Shown: positions 62,621 to 64,000 of the stretch, piece by piece | Layout of the letters: every line of letters begins with the position of its first letter | How positions within the stretch are numbered: position 1 is the first letter of the stretch | Source: Loktanella sp. DSM 29012 | Lineage (GTDB): Bacteria > Pseudomonadota > Alphaproteobacteria > Rhodobacterales > Rhodobacteraceae | Direction: 5' to 3' | Length of the DNA stretch: 64,000 nucleotides | Assembly (NCBI RefSeq): GCF_900110705.1 | Contig: NZ_FOEJ01000010.1 | Coordinates: 1-64,000 of the forward strand | Made by a program: the position numbers and the translations under genes | Notes under the pieces: generated by a model | What the model was told of the DNA's origin: nothing | What the model saw: the letters and a program-made list of their open reading frames with translations, nothing else | The model's database searches: none

Positions 62621-63625
62621 ATGAACGTCCATTCCCCAAACGTCCCATCCCCATCCTCTGCGTCCGACACATTCATTATCGACGGCGTCCCCTACCCTGC
62701 CCTCGCCAAGCCGCTCCAGCCGAACTGGATCGCGGCGGCCGCGCGCGCGGGCTTCGATCTGATCGGCCGCGCCCGTGACGCCAACCATGGCGTGTTGCGC
62801 TGTCGCACCTGCGCTACCGACGCGCTGGTGCGGATCAGTGTCATTCGTGACGCGACCCCACTGTGCCACGCCTGCATCCACGATCGGCGGTCACGCGCAG
62901 CCAAGGCTATTGGCGCAGAGCTGATCGCCAAGTGTCCGGACCACCGGCACTACGGCCTGTTCCGCCTGCCCTGCGGCCATGTCGTGCGGCGGCAATACAC
63001 CCGCGTGGAAGCCGCTGCAGACGGCGGTCATGCCCTTGGGTGCGAAGACTGCCGCGCCGCACGCGATGATGAGGCGGCGCGCGACTTTGGCTGGGCGCTG
63101 GTCGGTCCTGCCACAAGCGGACGCGCAGGATATCGCGACTACCGCCACCAGTGCGGTCATGTGCAATCCATCAGTGTGGGCAACATGCGCTGGGGGGACT
63201 GCACCTGTGCGGCCTGCGGTGAGGGCTGGGCGGCCAAGCCGTCGTTCATCTACCTGTTCCGGATCGACCTGCCGGGGATGTCGGTCCTGAAGCTGGGCTA
63301 TTCCGCCCGTCCGGCTAAACGGCTGCGCCACCAGCTGGGTCTGAACCGCAGCGTGTCGTCCGAAGTGATCCGCGTGCTGGCGCTCTCCTCCGGCAATCTC
63401 GCCGTTCGTGAAGAGAAGGCCTGTCATCGTTACATGCGCGACGCCCATCCCGAATTGGTTTTGCCCAAGCGCGTGTTCGGCGACGCGATCAATACCAAAG
63501 GCGAGATCTATCATCTGCGGGCAGAACCCTTGCTGCACGCGCTGATCGATGGCGTCACGGCGCGATCCCGTTCCGCTGCGAACATCGCGCAGATATCTAC
63601 CGCGCTGCGGGCGACGGCCACATAG
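62621..63625 (+). CDS. Multi-zinc-ribbon protein with C-terminal GIY-YIG/T5orf172-like domain
   Basis: 334-aa protein. Residues about 55-220 hold repeated Cys/His clusters: CRTC...CHAC, CPDHRHYGLFRLPCGH...GCEDC, and YRDYRHQCGHVQSISVGNMRWGDCTCAACG, which look like three zinc-ribbon units sharing a 'CGHxxxxxxxxxRxGxxxC..C' plan. Residues about 230-320 resemble the T5orf172 branch of GIY-YIG nucleases (FIYLFRIDLPGMSVLKLGYSARPAKRLRHQL, REEKACHRYM). AGGAGG precedes ATG 62621. A nucleic-acid-binding or cleaving role is likely, target unknown. Confidence 0.75.
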   Translation: MNVHSPNVPSPSSASDTFIIDGVPYPALAKPLQPNWIAAAARAGFDLIGRARDANHGVLRCRTCATDALVRISVIRDATPLCHACIHDRRSRAAKAIGAELIAKCPDHRHYGLFRLPCGHVVRRQYTRVEAAADGGHALGCEDCRAARDDEAARDFGWALVGPATSGRAGYRDYRHQCGHVQSISVGNMRWGDCTCAACGEGWAAKPSFIYLFRIDLPGMSVLKLGYSARPAKRLRHQLGLNRSVSSEVIRVLALSSGNLAVREEKACHRYMRDAHPELVLPKRVFGDAINTKGEIYHLRAEPLLHALIDGVTARSRSAANIAQISTALRATAT

Positions 63626-63832
63626 CGCCACAGGCACAGCGACCAACGCCACCGTCCCGCCCGCACCATCTGGCGTGACGGCAGTCTGCGACGGCACCTG
63701 CCTGATCTTGGACACCGTCACGGACCGCTGGCCCACCACTCCTCACCTGCCACGCCTTCTCACCCTCGCCATTCACCGGTTGCCCCTTCGCGCACCGAGT
63801 TCTCCGCTCGTTCCAACAGACTGGATATCGCC

Positions 63833-64000
63833 ATGACACATTCGAACACCAATACCGCTCCTAAGCTTCCGCAAACTTCAACCGCACAGACCCGAGTTGC
63901 CGCCACCGCCGCCGCACCCGCGTGGCATCCATTGGCAGACGCGGCCCTGTTGCGCCTCTATCCCGACCGCCCACGCGGGTTGCGCATCGGAGAGATCCTG
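63833..64000 (+). CDS. Hypothetical protein, cut by window end
   Basis: ATG 63833 opens a frame that stays open to the edge (56 codons). The start is Thr/Ala/Pro-rich (APKLPQTSTAQTRVAATAAAPAWHPLADAALLRLYPDRPRGLRIGEIL). There is no recognisable motif in the visible part. The 207 bases before it (63626-63832) show no other gene. Confidence 0.5.
   Translation, partial: MTHSNTNTAPKLPQTSTAQTRVAATAAAPAWHPLADAALLRLYPDRPRGLRIGEIL

Overview
The window looks like part of a large extrachromosomal replicon (plasmid or chromid) of a marine Rhodobacteraceae (Roseobacter-group) alphaproteobacterium. The evidence is a DnaA-like plasmid replicase divergent from parAB with parS-type palindromes (about 16-19.6 kb), a PIN-type toxin-antitoxin pair beside it, GC-rich alphaproteobacterial coding, and gene families typical of roseobacters: BCCT transporter, DUF3726 protein, the beta-hydroxyaspartate (bhc) cycle, PuuD-type urate oxidation, and ISNCY, IS30 and IS5 elements. 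No rRNA, tRNA, prophage or CRISPR array was seen.

Layout. 1-6.4 kb: broken Y-family polymerase, alpha/beta hydrolase with a membrane domain, SRAP protein, creatinase and a bestrophin-like channel. 6.5-14.4 kb: an uncharacterised catabolic operon (aldehyde dehydrogenase, M19-like protein with lost metal ligands, BCCT transporter, an unrecognised 562-aa protein, DUF3726 protein, RidA) divergent from a LysR regulator. 14.5-19.6 kb: plasmid maintenance. 19.7-28.3 kb: purine catabolism (puuD, hiuH, a puuE-uraD fusion, allA, NCS2 permease) with an aspartate dehydrogenase/dioxygenase pair. 28.4-32.2 kb: malic enzyme, a GAPDH-family enzyme and an AmiS/UreI-type channel. 32.3-40.9 kb: bhcABCD with its IclR regulator, ureidoglycine aminohydrolase and malate synthase G. 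41.3-47.5 kb: SDR, serine hydrolase, EamA transporter and a membrane hydrolase pair. 47.5-57.0 kb: a sulfite module (YeiH exporter, AcfC-like binding protein, sulfite oxidase, cytochrome c, anti-sigma and ECF sigma) bracketed by ISNCY and IS30 sequences. 57.2-60.7 kb: two-component system with two secreted proteins. 60.9-64 kb: IS5 remnant and hypothetical plasmid genes.

How the genes fit together. The 20-41 kb stretch reads as one glyoxylate-centred block. Urate is opened by PuuD, HiuH and PuuE-UraD to allantoate; AllE and AllA make ureidoglycolate, then glyoxylate plus urea. Two routes assimilate the glyoxylate: the bhc cycle (two glyoxylate to oxaloacetate) and malate synthase with malic enzyme. 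Allantoate amidohydrolase and urease are not in the window. The sulfite module shows an internally repeated ECF-type promoter, GGGAATA-N16-CGTC, at three positions, which links its genes to the adjacent ECF sigma factor.
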